Assembly (NCBI GenBank): GCA_002305535.1
Contig: DBRE01000074.1
Span: 15,226 to 45,680 of the forward strand
DNA from: Syntrophomonas sp. UBA1376
GTDB taxonomy: Bacteria > Bacillota > Syntrophomonadia > Syntrophomonadales > Syntrophomonadaceae
DNA: 30,455 bases
Direction: 5' to 3'
Positions 22,641-30,419 of the stretch are shown here, one piece after another. How positions within the stretch are numbered: the first letter of the stretch is position 1; the number at the start of each line of letters is the position of its first letter. A program made the position numbers and the translations under genes. The notes under the pieces were generated by a model. It worked only from the letters and a program-made list of their open reading frames with translations, did no database searches and had not been told where the DNA came from.

Positions 22641-22656
22641 CGGTCTCGAACTATCT

Positions 22657-23286
22657 CTATCTCCATCCCCGGCTGGCTAACAGCTTTTCTATCTCCTGCC
22701 GGGCATGGCTGACTACTGTTGCCAGTGGTTGGTGGGCATCAAGAATACGGACTCGCTGGGGTTCCGCTTGAGCTATCTGCAAATAGCCGTCCCGTACCCG
22801 GCTTTGAAATAGTAAGCCTTCCTGTTCGAGACGATCTGGTATATCTCCGGCACGTCGACGGGCGCCTTCCTGCGGATCCAGATCCAACAAAAGAGTAAGA
22901 TCCGGTTTAAGCCCACCGGTGGACAATTGATTCAGTTCCCGAATAAAATCCAGGGGTAAGCCTCGCCCATAACCCTGATAAGCTAAAGTCGAATCTATAT
23001 AACGATCTACTACAATAAGCTGGCCTTGCTGCAGTGCCGGTCTGATCACCGCTTCCACCAATTGGCAACGAGCCGAAGCGTACAGAAAGGCTTCGGTGCG
23101 TGATTGCATGTCCTCATTGGAGGTATCCAAAAGTATGTTTCTGATCTTTTCGGAAATTTCGGTTCCGCCTGGCTCCCGCAAGCTGAGGGGCTGATAGCCA
23201 GTCAAGTGATTTAGGATCTCCTCTTTCAAGCTGGTTTTCCCCGATCCGTCTACACCTTCCAGACTTATAAATATGCCCTTGGACAT
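22657..23286 (-). CDS. tmk: Thymidylate kinase
   Basis: 209 aa. Phosphorylates dTMP to dTDP. Seen: P-loop GVDGSGKT at 11-18, DRYIDSTLAYQGYGRG with the DR motif, LLLDLDPQEGARR and the lid region. Cytoplasmic, complete. 11 bp downstream of the decarboxylase-like gene, as in B. subtilis (yaaO-tmk). ATG 23286 with SD GGAGGA. Confidence 0.97.
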   Translation of the reverse strand: MSKGIFISLEGVDGSGKTSLKEEILNHLTGYQPLSLREPGGTEISEKIRNILLDTSNEDMQSRTEAFLYASARCQLVEAVIRPALQQGQLIVVDRYIDSTLAYQGYGRGLPLDFIRELNQLSTGGLKPDLTLLLDLDPQEGARRRAGDIPDRLEQEGLLFQSRVRDGYLQIAQAEPQRVRILDAHQPLATVVSHARQEIEKLLASRGWR

Positions 23287-23297
23287 AGCACTTCCTC

Positions 23298-24734
23298 CTA
23301 CAAATCCAGCACCGCAATAGTCTCCAGGCGATTATCCAGGGGGCCTTGCACCTGAAAGCCGGTCTGGCGAATATAATTTAAGTAATCCCATATTTCCTCC
23401 GTGATCATTTCCCCGGGCAACAAGCTGGGAATACCAGGTGGATACACGGCTACCATTTCCGCCGACACCCTGTTCCCGGCCTCGGTCAGCGCCACCCGCT
23501 TATTGTGGCTGTAGAACGCCTCCCGGGGCGACTTTATCACCACGGGAGCAGGTGGTACCACTGGTTTTATTCTTCTATTCGCTTTGCCATCCCCTGGTTC
23601 CTTGGTAATGCTCTGCAAGGCTCGATAAAATCTTTCCCAGTCGCTACGCTGATGAAACATCGACATCATCGCTAGTATATGGTGCTCTGCTTCTATTTCT
23701 AACTGGATGTGATATTCTTGGCGCAGTCGACGGCCTACCTCCAAACCAGTCATTGGTAGGGCCTCAGTCATAACCAATATCTTCAGAGGATCAATGGCCA
23801 CAACGCCCGGTGCGGATAGTTTTGTCCCCCAGCATTGCAGCCCAGGCAGTTGATTTATTCTTTCACTATATTCATCGGCTAACTGGCAAGCCTTCTCCAG
23901 GTGATCAAAACCCTCCTGCTGCATAAAATGTCGGGCTAAGTCCATCGAAGCCAGCAAAGGATAAGAAGGACTGGTGGTAGTCAGAAGGCTATAAGCTCTG
24001 GTGATCTGGTCAACAGGCCCAAAACTGTCCCCCAGATGCAAAGCTCCTCCCTGGTTTAGAACTGGCAGGGTTTTGTGCAATCCATGGACAACCGCATCTG
24101 CTCCAGCCTGCAAAGCTGGCATCGGATAATCGGGATGAAATCCGCAATGAGATCCATGGGCTTCATCAACATAAACTGGAATACCCCTACGGTGGGCTGC
24201 AGTTGCTATCCCCTTGATATCACTGACCGTGCCATAATAGGTGGGGCTGGTCAAAAAAACTGCTGCTACTGCCTCATTGCTCTGTAGCGCGCTTTCCACT
24301 GCTTCAACACTGGTAGCCAGAGACAGACCAGTCTCTTCATTTATTTCCGCTGGCAAGTACACGGGGTTAGTACCAGACAATACCATGCCAGCAAAGAATG
24401 ATCGGTGGGCGTGACGAGGTATCAAAACCTTGGCATTCGCAGGCAGTGCAAGGAAAAGGGCTTGAATCCCTGAGGTCACACCATTGACCAGGAAGAAGCT
24501 CTCTTGGGCTCCAAAGGCCTGAGCCAGCAACTGCCTAGCTTGCTCGATCACATCCGTAGGTAGGTGAAGATCATCCATTCCTGGAATCTCGGTAACATCG
24601 AAGGAAGCTAGTTTCCCCCAGGTTAAAGGCCAGGCTTCGGCTATTCCCACATGACCAGGCATATGTAGGCGTAAGGTGTTTTCAGCTATATAGTGGGTTA
24701 GTGCCGTATAAATGGGGGTCATGACTGGTATCAC
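23298..24734 (-). CDS. Orn/Lys/Arg decarboxylase family PLP enzyme (YaaO-like)
   Basis: 478 aa from GTG 24734 (SD AAGGA 6 nt upstream). Fold-type I PLP enzyme: D190 in VYVDEAHGSH and the PLP lysine K221 in HGLHKTLP; TLRLHMPGH near the N-terminus is typical of the short Firmicute members (YaaO, SpeA). Reaction is probably an amino-acid decarboxylation giving a polyamine precursor, substrate undetermined. C-terminal part (PREAFYSHNKRVALTEAGNR) matches the family's C-terminal domain. Position before tmk fits yaaO. Confidence 0.93.
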   Translation of the reverse strand: MIPVMTPIYTALTHYIAENTLRLHMPGHVGIAEAWPLTWGKLASFDVTEIPGMDDLHLPTDVIEQARQLLAQAFGAQESFFLVNGVTSGIQALFLALPANAKVLIPRHAHRSFFAGMVLSGTNPVYLPAEINEETGLSLATSVEAVESALQSNEAVAAVFLTSPTYYGTVSDIKGIATAAHRRGIPVYVDEAHGSHCGFHPDYPMPALQAGADAVVHGLHKTLPVLNQGGALHLGDSFGPVDQITRAYSLLTTTSPSYPLLASMDLARHFMQQEGFDHLEKACQLADEYSERINQLPGLQCWGTKLSAPGVVAIDPLKILVMTEALPMTGLEVGRRLRQEYHIQLEIEAEHHILAMMSMFHQRSDWERFYRALQSITKEPGDGKANRRIKPVVPPAPVVIKSPREAFYSHNKRVALTEAGNRVSAEMVAVYPPGIPSLLPGEMITEEIWDYLNYIRQTGFQVQGPLDNRLETIAVLDL

Positions 24735-24747
24735 ATCGCTTCCTTTA

Positions 24748-25686
24748 TTAAAGCAGCAGGGTTATCGCATCCGGCATAATCTCAAAAAGTATACTACTGC
24801 CATGCCCAGGAGTCTCACCATCCATCTCAAACCGAATATCATCCTTAGACAATATCTCTACTTTCCGGCCGATCATTCGTTCCACCTGGGGATGCTTGAG
24901 ATGGGTTCCTTTATACATATTGGTCAGATTAAGCACCAAATCCATTTTCTTTAGGTCTTTAGCTAGTATTATTTCCAGGAGTCCGTCATCTATTTTGGCA
25001 TCAGGGGCAACTTTGACTCCGCCCCCGAAATAACCGCCGTTACCTACTACTATTACTCCGGTTTTGCCATCATATATAGTTTCATCATCCACTTTGATAA
25101 CCAGTTCCAAGTTACGGTAGACAATCATCGTAACTAAAAATGCCAACAGAAATGAGGCGAATCCTCCTAGAGCTTTGCTGTTGCGATTCACACGAAATAC
25201 GGTTTCACAACCCAGACCTACATCAGCTTCATTGATCAAAATGCGCTTTTCCGGATCACCCTGCCAATTCGTATAAGTGGTCAAAACCAAGTCGCATCTG
25301 TAGGGCCGAGGATCAGTCAACAGGCGACATATAGTGCTTAAATCACTGTTAAGGCCAAACATGCGGGAGAAATCGCCGCCGGTGCCCATGGGTATAAAAG
25401 AGAGACCGGCTTCCGGATTAATGGGTTGCTGATTGGAATCGAAAAATCCGTTGGCTACTTCATTGAGGGTACCGTCTCCGCCCACGGAGATTATGCGTTC
25501 ATATCCGTTCTGCAAAGCCTTACGGGTCTCGATGGTGGCATCACCTGGCCCTTTGGTAAAATATACATCCAGCTTGATACCGCGTTTGGCCAAAGCCTGT
25601 TCGGTCTTTAACCAGGCTTTGCGGGTACGCCCATTGGCTGAAGCAGGATTGACCAGACACAGCGTTTTATAGTTTAATAAACTCAT
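24748..25686 (-). CDS. Diacylglycerol/lipid kinase family protein
   Basis: 312 aa from ATG 25686, preceded by GGGGAGAGA; the frame runs four codons further to a GTG that is part of the SD. Nucleotide-binding motifs: CLVNPASANGRTRKAW at the N-terminus, SVGGDGTLNEVANG, and PMGTGGDFSRMFG, the DagK/YegS/BmrU signature. Likely transfers phosphate from ATP to a membrane lipid such as diacylglycerol. 13 bp upstream of the yaaO-like gene. Compared with the Bacillus locus it sits where xpaC-yaaN would be. Confidence 0.92.
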   Translation of the reverse strand: MSLLNYKTLCLVNPASANGRTRKAWLKTEQALAKRGIKLDVYFTKGPGDATIETRKALQNGYERIISVGGDGTLNEVANGFFDSNQQPINPEAGLSFIPMGTGGDFSRMFGLNSDLSTICRLLTDPRPYRCDLVLTTYTNWQGDPEKRILINEADVGLGCETVFRVNRNSKALGGFASFLLAFLVTMIVYRNLELVIKVDDETIYDGKTGVIVVGNGGYFGGGVKVAPDAKIDDGLLEIILAKDLKKMDLVLNLTNMYKGTHLKHPQVERMIGRKVEILSKDDIRFEMDGETPGHGSSILFEIMPDAITLLL

Positions 25687-25751
25687 TTCTCTCCCCACTT
25701 AAGACTCTTTTCTTCATTATTGTATATGAAGAAGAACCAGTTAACCATGCA

Positions 25752-25782
25752 AAAAAAATAAGGTGTCGAATTCTTCGACACC
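25752..25782 (-). terminator. Terminator after gin
   Basis: GGTGTCGAA/TTCGACACC stem with a 3-nt loop (25762-25782), followed on the minus strand by TTATTTTTTTT. It separates gin from the lipid-kinase operon. Confidence 0.85.
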
Positions 25783-25805
25783 CTGAAGTGCACTTTAATG
25801 AAACT

Positions 25806-26036
25806 TTAACCCAATATTTCTTTTAATTTATTTATTACCGCCCGATAATTGCTAGAGCCGACTTGCAGGTTTACTATATCCTGTTCACAGGCCGAACAAA
25901 TAAAGGCTTTCTTGATCATCACCCCTCCGTGGATTCCCAGAGCAGGAACCTCTCCACAAAAATAACACCGTGGCAGAAGGTTTCCCCCACTAGAAGGAGT
26001 ATGTTGACGCGGTTTCCCTTTCATTTGGCATAACAC
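25806..26036 (-). CDS. csfB: Anti-sigma-G factor Gin (CsfB)
   Basis: 76 aa from GTG 26036, or 72 from ATG 26024. Gin binds and inhibits sigma-G until engulfment is complete in sporulation. Seen: zinc knuckle CYFCGE and CSACEQDIV with the family spacing, a GIHGG turn and an FIC strand between them, and a helical tail. Position ahead of the yaaO-tmk block matches B. subtilis csfB. It implies an endospore former. SD choice is ambiguous: AGGA before the GTG, AAGGG before the ATG. Confidence 0.9.
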   Translation of the reverse strand: MLCQMKGKPRQHTPSSGGNLLPRCYFCGEVPALGIHGGVMIKKAFICSACEQDIVNLQVGSSNYRAVINKLKEILG

Positions 26037-26158
26037 CCTTTTTCCTGTCAGTATCCCCGGGGAATGATCCGGTAATACCAGCCCATTTCCCTTAGATTAT
26101 GCCACTGCGATAGAAAGTGTGAACACCTCTAGTCAGGTTAACGGTTAAACCGGGTCGA

Positions 26159-26947
26159 TTAATCTCCATCAATAAGATTACCGATAGTGCCCAGCAAGGA
26201 TCCCTCTTCCTTGCGTCCGCTGGATCCACCTTGACTGTTGACACGATCGGCCAATCGGTTGAAGGGCAATGACTGCAACCATACTTTACCTGGGCCTCGC
26301 AGGGTAGCAAAGAATAGGCCTTCTCCGCCAAAAAACGCTGTTTTTATCCCTTTTACCATCTCAATATCATATTTAACTCCCTTGGTGAGGGCTACCAAAC
26401 AACCAGTGTCAACCCGCAGCAGTTCACCAGCTTCCAGAGTCCTTTCCAGGATAGTTCCTCCAGCATGGATGAAAGCCCAACCGTCGCCTTCCAGCTTCTG
26501 CATAATAAACCCTTCACCACCAAAAAAGCCAACACCCAGCTTGCGCTTAAAGTCAATGCCTACCGATACGCCTTTAGCAGCACACAGGAAAGCATCCTTC
26601 TGACAGATAACTTTCCCCTCATACTGGAGTAGATTTAGAGGCACGATCTTACCCGGATACGGTGCAGCAAAAGACACCTGTCGGCGGCCTTGTCCCTGAT
26701 TGGTAAAGACCGTCATAAATAGGCTTTCTCCAGTAATCAAGCGCTTGCCTGCCGAAAACAGTTTGCTACTCAGACCGCCACCGCTGCCCTGATCTGATCC
26801 ATCTCCGAAGATGGTCTCCATCCGGATCCCATCATCCATATACATCATAGCGCCCGCCTCGGCAATAACACTTTCCCCCGGATCTAACTGGATCTCTACG
26901 AACTGCATCTCGTTCCCATGCACTATATAATCAATCTCGTGTGCCAT
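26159..26947 (-). CDS. TIGR00266/AIM24 family protein
   Basis: 262 aa. Beta-rich protein with recurring Gly-rich turns; characteristic segments are IDYIVHGNEMQFVEIQLDPG, ESVIAEAGAMMYMDDGI, GEGFIMQKLEGDGWAFIHAGG and FFGGEGLFFATLRGPG. No signal peptide. This family is widespread and its function is not known. Start ATG 26947 behind SD GGGAGG. Isolated gene, divergent from the CoA-transferase. The C-terminal tail (NSQGGSSGRKEEGSLLG) is low complexity. Confidence 0.93.
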   Translation of the reverse strand: MAHEIDYIVHGNEMQFVEIQLDPGESVIAEAGAMMYMDDGIRMETIFGDGSDQGSGGGLSSKLFSAGKRLITGESLFMTVFTNQGQGRRQVSFAAPYPGKIVPLNLLQYEGKVICQKDAFLCAAKGVSVGIDFKRKLGVGFFGGEGFIMQKLEGDGWAFIHAGGTILERTLEAGELLRVDTGCLVALTKGVKYDIEMVKGIKTAFFGGEGLFFATLRGPGKVWLQSLPFNRLADRVNSQGGSSGRKEEGSLLGTIGNLIDGD

Positions 26948-27065
26948 TAGGACAACCTCCCCATAATCTAATTTCTGAAAAGAAGGTTTCTGTGTTTTAC
27001 GTAATTTTTCCTGCAGTTCGCTTCTTTAATATTTGCGTGGCCAGATGGAGGAAATAGCCGATCTG

Positions 27066-27093
27066 TTGTCCGAATTAATTAAAACTTTACAAT
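27066..27093 (+). promoter_or_regulatory. Putative promoter of the CoA-transferase gene
   Basis: TTGTCC (27066-27071), 16-bp spacer, TACAAT (27088-27093). The leader would be about 90 nt and contains a CCCA/TGGG hairpin just before the SD. Confidence 0.5.
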
Positions 27094-27185
27094 CTGCCAA
27101 TAATGGTCGTAGGATGAAATTGGGATCAAGTAAAAATACCCACCATCTTTTGCTGCATGGGTGAAACTGAAAAGGAGGTTTTATT

Positions 27186-28541
27186 TTGAAAAAATCATAT
27201 TTATCAGAATATCAGCAGAAGCTCATTACCCCCGATCAAGCTGCCGGATTAGTGCAGCCGGGTGCCTACCTTTTATATGGCAGTTTTTTAAGCAAGCCCA
27301 TTGAATTTGACAACAGCCTGGCTAAGCGCGTCAATGAACTAACTGATATTGATATTTATTACGGTGCCGGGTTGATCCCCCCATTACAGACCGCCCTTGC
27401 CGATCATGACCATAGCGTTTTCACCTTAAACAGCTTCTACTTTAGTGCCGTTGATCGAAAAATGTATGATCAAGGCATGCTGCACTTTACTCCAGCAAAC
27501 TTCAGTCAGGCCAACCAGATGTTTGCGCTACCTACTAACCCACCTTATACTTGTGTCGTTCAGGTTGCCCCCATGGATGAACACGGCTTTTTCTCCTTTG
27601 GCGCTGCTAATACTTATTGTTTTGAAGGAGCACTGCGGGCAACTACTGTTATTGTGGAAGTAAATCATAATATGCCCCGTGTCCCCGGCGGCTCCGAGGA
27701 TGGCCTGCACATTTCCATGGTTGACTACATTATAGAAGGCAGTAATCCTCCCATGTTTGAACTGCCTCCCTCACCTGAGCCCACTGAGGTTGACATGCGC
27801 ATGGCAGAATTGATCCTGGAGAAAATACCTGATCGCGCCTGCTTGCAGCTAGGTGTAGGCACCTTACCCAATATATTGGGACAACTCTTATGTGAAACCG
27901 ATCTTACCGATCTGGGTATTCACAGCGAGATGTTCTGTGATTCCATGGTAGATTTGTTCGAGGCAGGCAAAATCACTGGCCGATACAAAACCATTGATCG
28001 CGGCAAAATAGTGGTGACCTTCTGTTTGGGCACCAACAAAGCCTACGAATTCGTAGATGGTAATCCCATCATGGCCAGTCATCCCTGTGATTATACCAAT
28101 GATGCCCGGGTTATCAGCCGCAACGACAACGTGGTTTCCATCAACAATGCCATCGAAATCGATTTGTTCAGTCAGATATCTGCTGAAAGTTCAGGAATAC
28201 GGCAAATCTCTGGTACCGGCGGACAGTTGGATTTTGTAGAAGGCGCCTGGTTCTCTAAAGGGGGTCAGAGTTTTCTTTGTCTGACCAGCACCTTTACAGA
28301 TAAAAGCGGCACGGTTCATTCCCGAATCGTACCAACCCTCAAAACGGGCAGCATCGTTACAACTCCCCGGACATTGGTAGATTATATTGTTACCGAATAT
28401 GGAATAGCCCAGATGAAAGGTCAGCCAGCCTGGTCACGGGCTGAGCGCCTTATTAGTCTGGCCCATCCAGATTTTCGCGATGATCTCATCCGCCAGGCCC
28501 AAGACATGAAGCTGTGGCGCAGAACCAATAAGATAGAATAG
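27186..28541 (+). CDS. Acetyl-CoA hydrolase/transferase family protein (butyrate or 4-hydroxybutyrate:acetate CoA-transferase type)
   Basis: 451 aa from TTG 27186, 7 nt after SD GGAGG. Two-domain family I-type CoA-transferase that forms a glutamyl-CoA thioester; the catalytic Glu is E248 in GIHSEMF, with the CoA-binding GVGTLPN loop at 223-229 and GTGGQLDFVEGAWFSKGG in the C-terminal domain. Such enzymes move CoA between acetate and butyrate, 4-hydroxybutyrate or related acids. Substrate cannot be fixed from sequence. Monocistronic as far as seen; no beta-oxidation gene is adjacent. Confidence 0.92.
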   Translation: MKKSYLSEYQQKLITPDQAAGLVQPGAYLLYGSFLSKPIEFDNSLAKRVNELTDIDIYYGAGLIPPLQTALADHDHSVFTLNSFYFSAVDRKMYDQGMLHFTPANFSQANQMFALPTNPPYTCVVQVAPMDEHGFFSFGAANTYCFEGALRATTVIVEVNHNMPRVPGGSEDGLHISMVDYIIEGSNPPMFELPPSPEPTEVDMRMAELILEKIPDRACLQLGVGTLPNILGQLLCETDLTDLGIHSEMFCDSMVDLFEAGKITGRYKTIDRGKIVVTFCLGTNKAYEFVDGNPIMASHPCDYTNDARVISRNDNVVSINNAIEIDLFSQISAESSGIRQISGTGGQLDFVEGAWFSKGGQSFLCLTSTFTDKSGTVHSRIVPTLKTGSIVTTPRTLVDYIVTEYGIAQMKGQPAWSRAERLISLAHPDFRDDLIRQAQDMKLWRRTNKIE

Positions 28542-28628
28542 GAGTTGTTGACAAGAATTTATAACTGTACCGAGAATAATGAGCCTCTTTCTGCACAAGC
28601 TATCCGAAACAGCAAAGGTGGTTGTCTT

Positions 28629-28751
28629 ATGTATGAAAATGATTATAGCCAGCAGCAAGAGCAGGAAACTCGCTTAAGAAATAGGATACAGCAAGATTTT
28701 GAAGAAGAGATGCAAGATATGTTAATGGATCTTCGTTATTTTATCTGTTAG
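28629..28751 (+). CDS. Small acidic protein of unknown function, 40 aa
   Basis: ATG 28629 lies 7 nt after SD AAAGGTGG. The frame is open back to a TTG at 28545, but that start has no proper spacing. The product is Gln/Glu-rich and helical (NDYSQQQEQETRLRNRIQQD) and ends DLRYFIC. It is 87 bp after the CoA-transferase and may be cotranscribed. I do not recognise it. Confidence 0.5.
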   Translation: MYENDYSQQQEQETRLRNRIQQDFEEEMQDMLMDLRYFIC

Positions 28752-28792
28752 ACGACCCACGAGACGGGACATGCCAACCAGGAAAAATTTTT

Positions 28793-28866
28793 GACGCAGA
28801 TTTACGCAGATTTATTATGATTTTTAATTAAATCCTTAATCATATAAATCAGCGTTAATCTGCGTC
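28793..28866. repeat. Palindromic intergenic repeat
   Basis: GACGCAGATTTACGC at the left and GCGTTAATCTGCGTC at the right; inner ATTATGATT and AATCATAT also pair. One long hairpin of 74 nt in an AT-rich spacer, resembling a repeat type seen in intergenic DNA of many bacteria. Confidence 0.7.
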
Positions 28867-28897
28867 TAAACCGAGAACTGTTCCTCTTACATCGGGT

Positions 28898-29503
28898 CTA
28901 GGCTATGCGCTTTTGAGAACACTGTTGCTTGCTTCTTTCAACCTGACGGATGAGGCTCTCCTGGTTGATGATATATGACCTAGCCTGCGTGCCATTTACT
29001 GCACGAAAACTTCCCTTAAATATGAAATCAGACCGCTCCAAGAGGCGTCTGCCACCCTCCGAAACTGTAAATGCTCCTACATATTTAATATTGGATCTTT
29101 TATAGCCGGGTCTCATTATATACTCCCGAGCAAAGTCGCGTACCAGAGCCCTGGTAAAGACTTTACGCCGCTTATCAGAAATGTCTACTATTACAGAATA
29201 GATATAAAGATAAACTTCCGGTGCATGAAAAGGTAGTACATAGCCCATGGCTTCATCCTCAGTGATTTCACCTTTGATCACCTTTCGCCACACCACATAA
29301 GACAGAGGAATCACTCCGTAATAACCTTTTAAGACTCCACCTGATTTACAAACTCGAAACATCCTAGGATCCTTTTTGATCAGCCTTTGCAAAACTTCTT
29401 CTCTAGAACACCAACAAATATCAAAATGCCTCTTCTCAATCTCCAGCATGCTTGGTATATCTTCAATCCGAGCACTGGTCACTGTACATGCTGGGTCATC
29501 CAT
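28898..29503 (-). CDS. GNAT-like acetyltransferase family protein
   Basis: 201 aa, soluble. The N-terminal TSARIEDIPSMLEIEKRHF resembles strand beta-1/alpha-1 of GNAT enzymes, and LKGYYGVIPLSYVVWRK with VYLYIYSVIVDISDKRRKVFTRALVRDF fits the central strands and the CoA-loop/helix region, although the classical Q/RxxGxG/A loop is not clean (SDKRRKVFTRAL). Catalytic activity is therefore uncertain. Start ATG 29503 behind an AAGGTG SD. The leader carries a strong GC-rich hairpin. Alternative: a stand-alone regulatory GNAT fold without activity. Confidence 0.65.
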   Translation of the reverse strand: MDDPACTVTSARIEDIPSMLEIEKRHFDICWCSREEVLQRLIKKDPRMFRVCKSGGVLKGYYGVIPLSYVVWRKVIKGEITEDEAMGYVLPFHAPEVYLYIYSVIVDISDKRRKVFTRALVRDFAREYIMRPGYKRSNIKYVGAFTVSEGGRRLLERSDFIFKGSFRAVNGTQARSYIINQESLIRQVERSKQQCSQKRIA

Positions 29504-29529
29504 GATCTCACCTTCCTATTACGTTATAA

Positions 29530-29558
29530 AGCCCCGGGTCATTTGGCCCGGGGCTTAT
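29530..29558 (-). terminator. GC-rich hairpin in the leader of the GNAT-like gene
   Basis: AAGCCCCGGG/CCCGGGGCTT with an 8-nt loop, then TTATAA rather than a U-run. TATAAT-like sequences lie just upstream on the minus strand, so this may be an attenuator or RNA-stability hairpin rather than a true terminator. Confidence 0.4.
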
Positions 29559-29710
29559 ATATATTATAGCTTATTATAGGTAGTTATTCATGGTATGACC
29601 CGCGGTGCAAAGCGCTGCAAAATCGATGATTATACAGCACCCGGATATTATAGGGACTCATTCCTATCAGATCCCCTGATATTGAAAGAAAAGAGCCTTT
29701 TAAGATAGGT

Positions 29711-29730
29711 ATTGTTACAAATGTAACAAT
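29711..29730. promoter_or_regulatory. Rex-like operator upstream of the rubrerythrin-like gene
   Basis: ATTGTTACAAATGTAACAAT: perfect 9-bp arms around AA. The inner TTGTTA/TAACAA matches the Clostridial Rex (NADH/NAD-sensing repressor) consensus closely. It lies about 28 bp upstream of the -35 box of the next gene. Confidence 0.6.
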
Positions 29731-29757
29731 AAAATATCAACAGATTATGACTAATTG

Positions 29758-29786
29758 TTGCCGGTTTTTCCAAGCTCTAGTACAAT
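29758..29786 (+). promoter_or_regulatory. Promoter of the rubrerythrin-like gene
   Basis: TTGCCG (29758-29763), 17-bp spacer, TACAAT (29781-29786). Confidence 0.65.
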
Positions 29787-29815
29787 GGGTATAAAAGAGC
29801 AGGAAGGGTGATATA

Positions 29816-30271
29816 GTGAGCCTATCATCAATTGAGGCCATATTAAACAAGGCTATTGAACAAGAAGTCGAAGCATACGAATTTTACCTGGCATTATCAC
29901 AAAAAGACCTGGATGCTTCCATTAAACAGATTTTCACCGAATTGGCTGCCGAAGAAAAAGATCACAAATTACTCCTGCAATCATTCTTGGACAACCCCGA
30001 CAAACCTCTGCGATTTAAGCCCTCAGCTGATTTCAAGGTAGCAGAAACCGTAGACGGCCCCGCCTTATCCGTAGACATGAAGCCCGTGGATGCCATCGCT
30101 CTGGCTATGAAAAGAGAAGAAGAGGCTATGAATCGCTACACTGCCTTTGCTGAAAGCAGCGAAACCGCCGAACAGGCTAAGGTCTTTCAGGAACTTGCCT
30201 ATATGGAACAAGGTCACAAGACCAGGCTGGAGGAAATATACACCAACATGGCTTTTCCCGAAATGTGGTAG
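29816..30271 (+). CDS. Rubrerythrin-like ferritin-fold diiron protein
   Basis: 151 aa from GTG 29816 (SD GGAAGGG). Four-helix bundle with two half-repeats: E17 in helix 1 (IEQEVEAYEFY), E47xxH50 in helix 2 (AAEEKDH), E102/E103 in helix 3 (REEEAMNRY) and E131xxH134 in helix 4 (MEQGH), the carboxylate/His set of a diiron site. There is no C-terminal rubredoxin domain, so this is a short rubrerythrin-related protein, probably in peroxide or oxygen defence of an anaerobe. Own promoter, Rex-like box and terminator. Confidence 0.9.
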   Translation: MSLSSIEAILNKAIEQEVEAYEFYLALSQKDLDASIKQIFTELAAEEKDHKLLLQSFLDNPDKPLRFKPSADFKVAETVDGPALSVDMKPVDAIALAMKREEEAMNRYTAFAESSETAEQAKVFQELAYMEQGHKTRLEEIYTNMAFPEMW

Positions 30272-30280
30272 GAAACAGAA

Positions 30281-30310
30281 AGGGCTGGGAAACCGGTCCT
30301 TTTTATTTTT
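30281..30310 (+). terminator. Terminator of the rubrerythrin-like gene
   Basis: AGGGCTGG-GAAA-CCGGTCCT (8 pairs, two G-U) with a GNRA loop, followed by TTTTATTTTT. Confidence 0.85.
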
Positions 30311-30337
30311 CTGAGTATTACCGATAGAACTTTATAT

Positions 30338-30419
30338 TGTCATCCTGAGGGAGGAACGACCTAAGGATCTTTCCCCCTTGTACCCGCAAAGATTCTTCGA
30401 CTCCGTCTCAGAATGACAG
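30338..30419. repeat. Hairpin repeat family A, copy 3
   Basis: TGTCATCCTGAG at the left pairs with CTCAGAATGACA at the right; inner AGGATCTTT pairs with AAAGATTCT. Same family as 2431-2513 and 12748-12827. Confidence 0.75.

Noticed and set aside
26092..26331. 79-codon minus-strand ORF overlapping the end of the TIGR00266-like gene
   Set aside because: Out-of-frame overlap of the real gene, no SD and atypical composition.
27045..27164. 39-codon ORF upstream of the CoA-transferase
   Set aside because: No SD, overlapped by a promoter-like sequence, no recognisable similarity.
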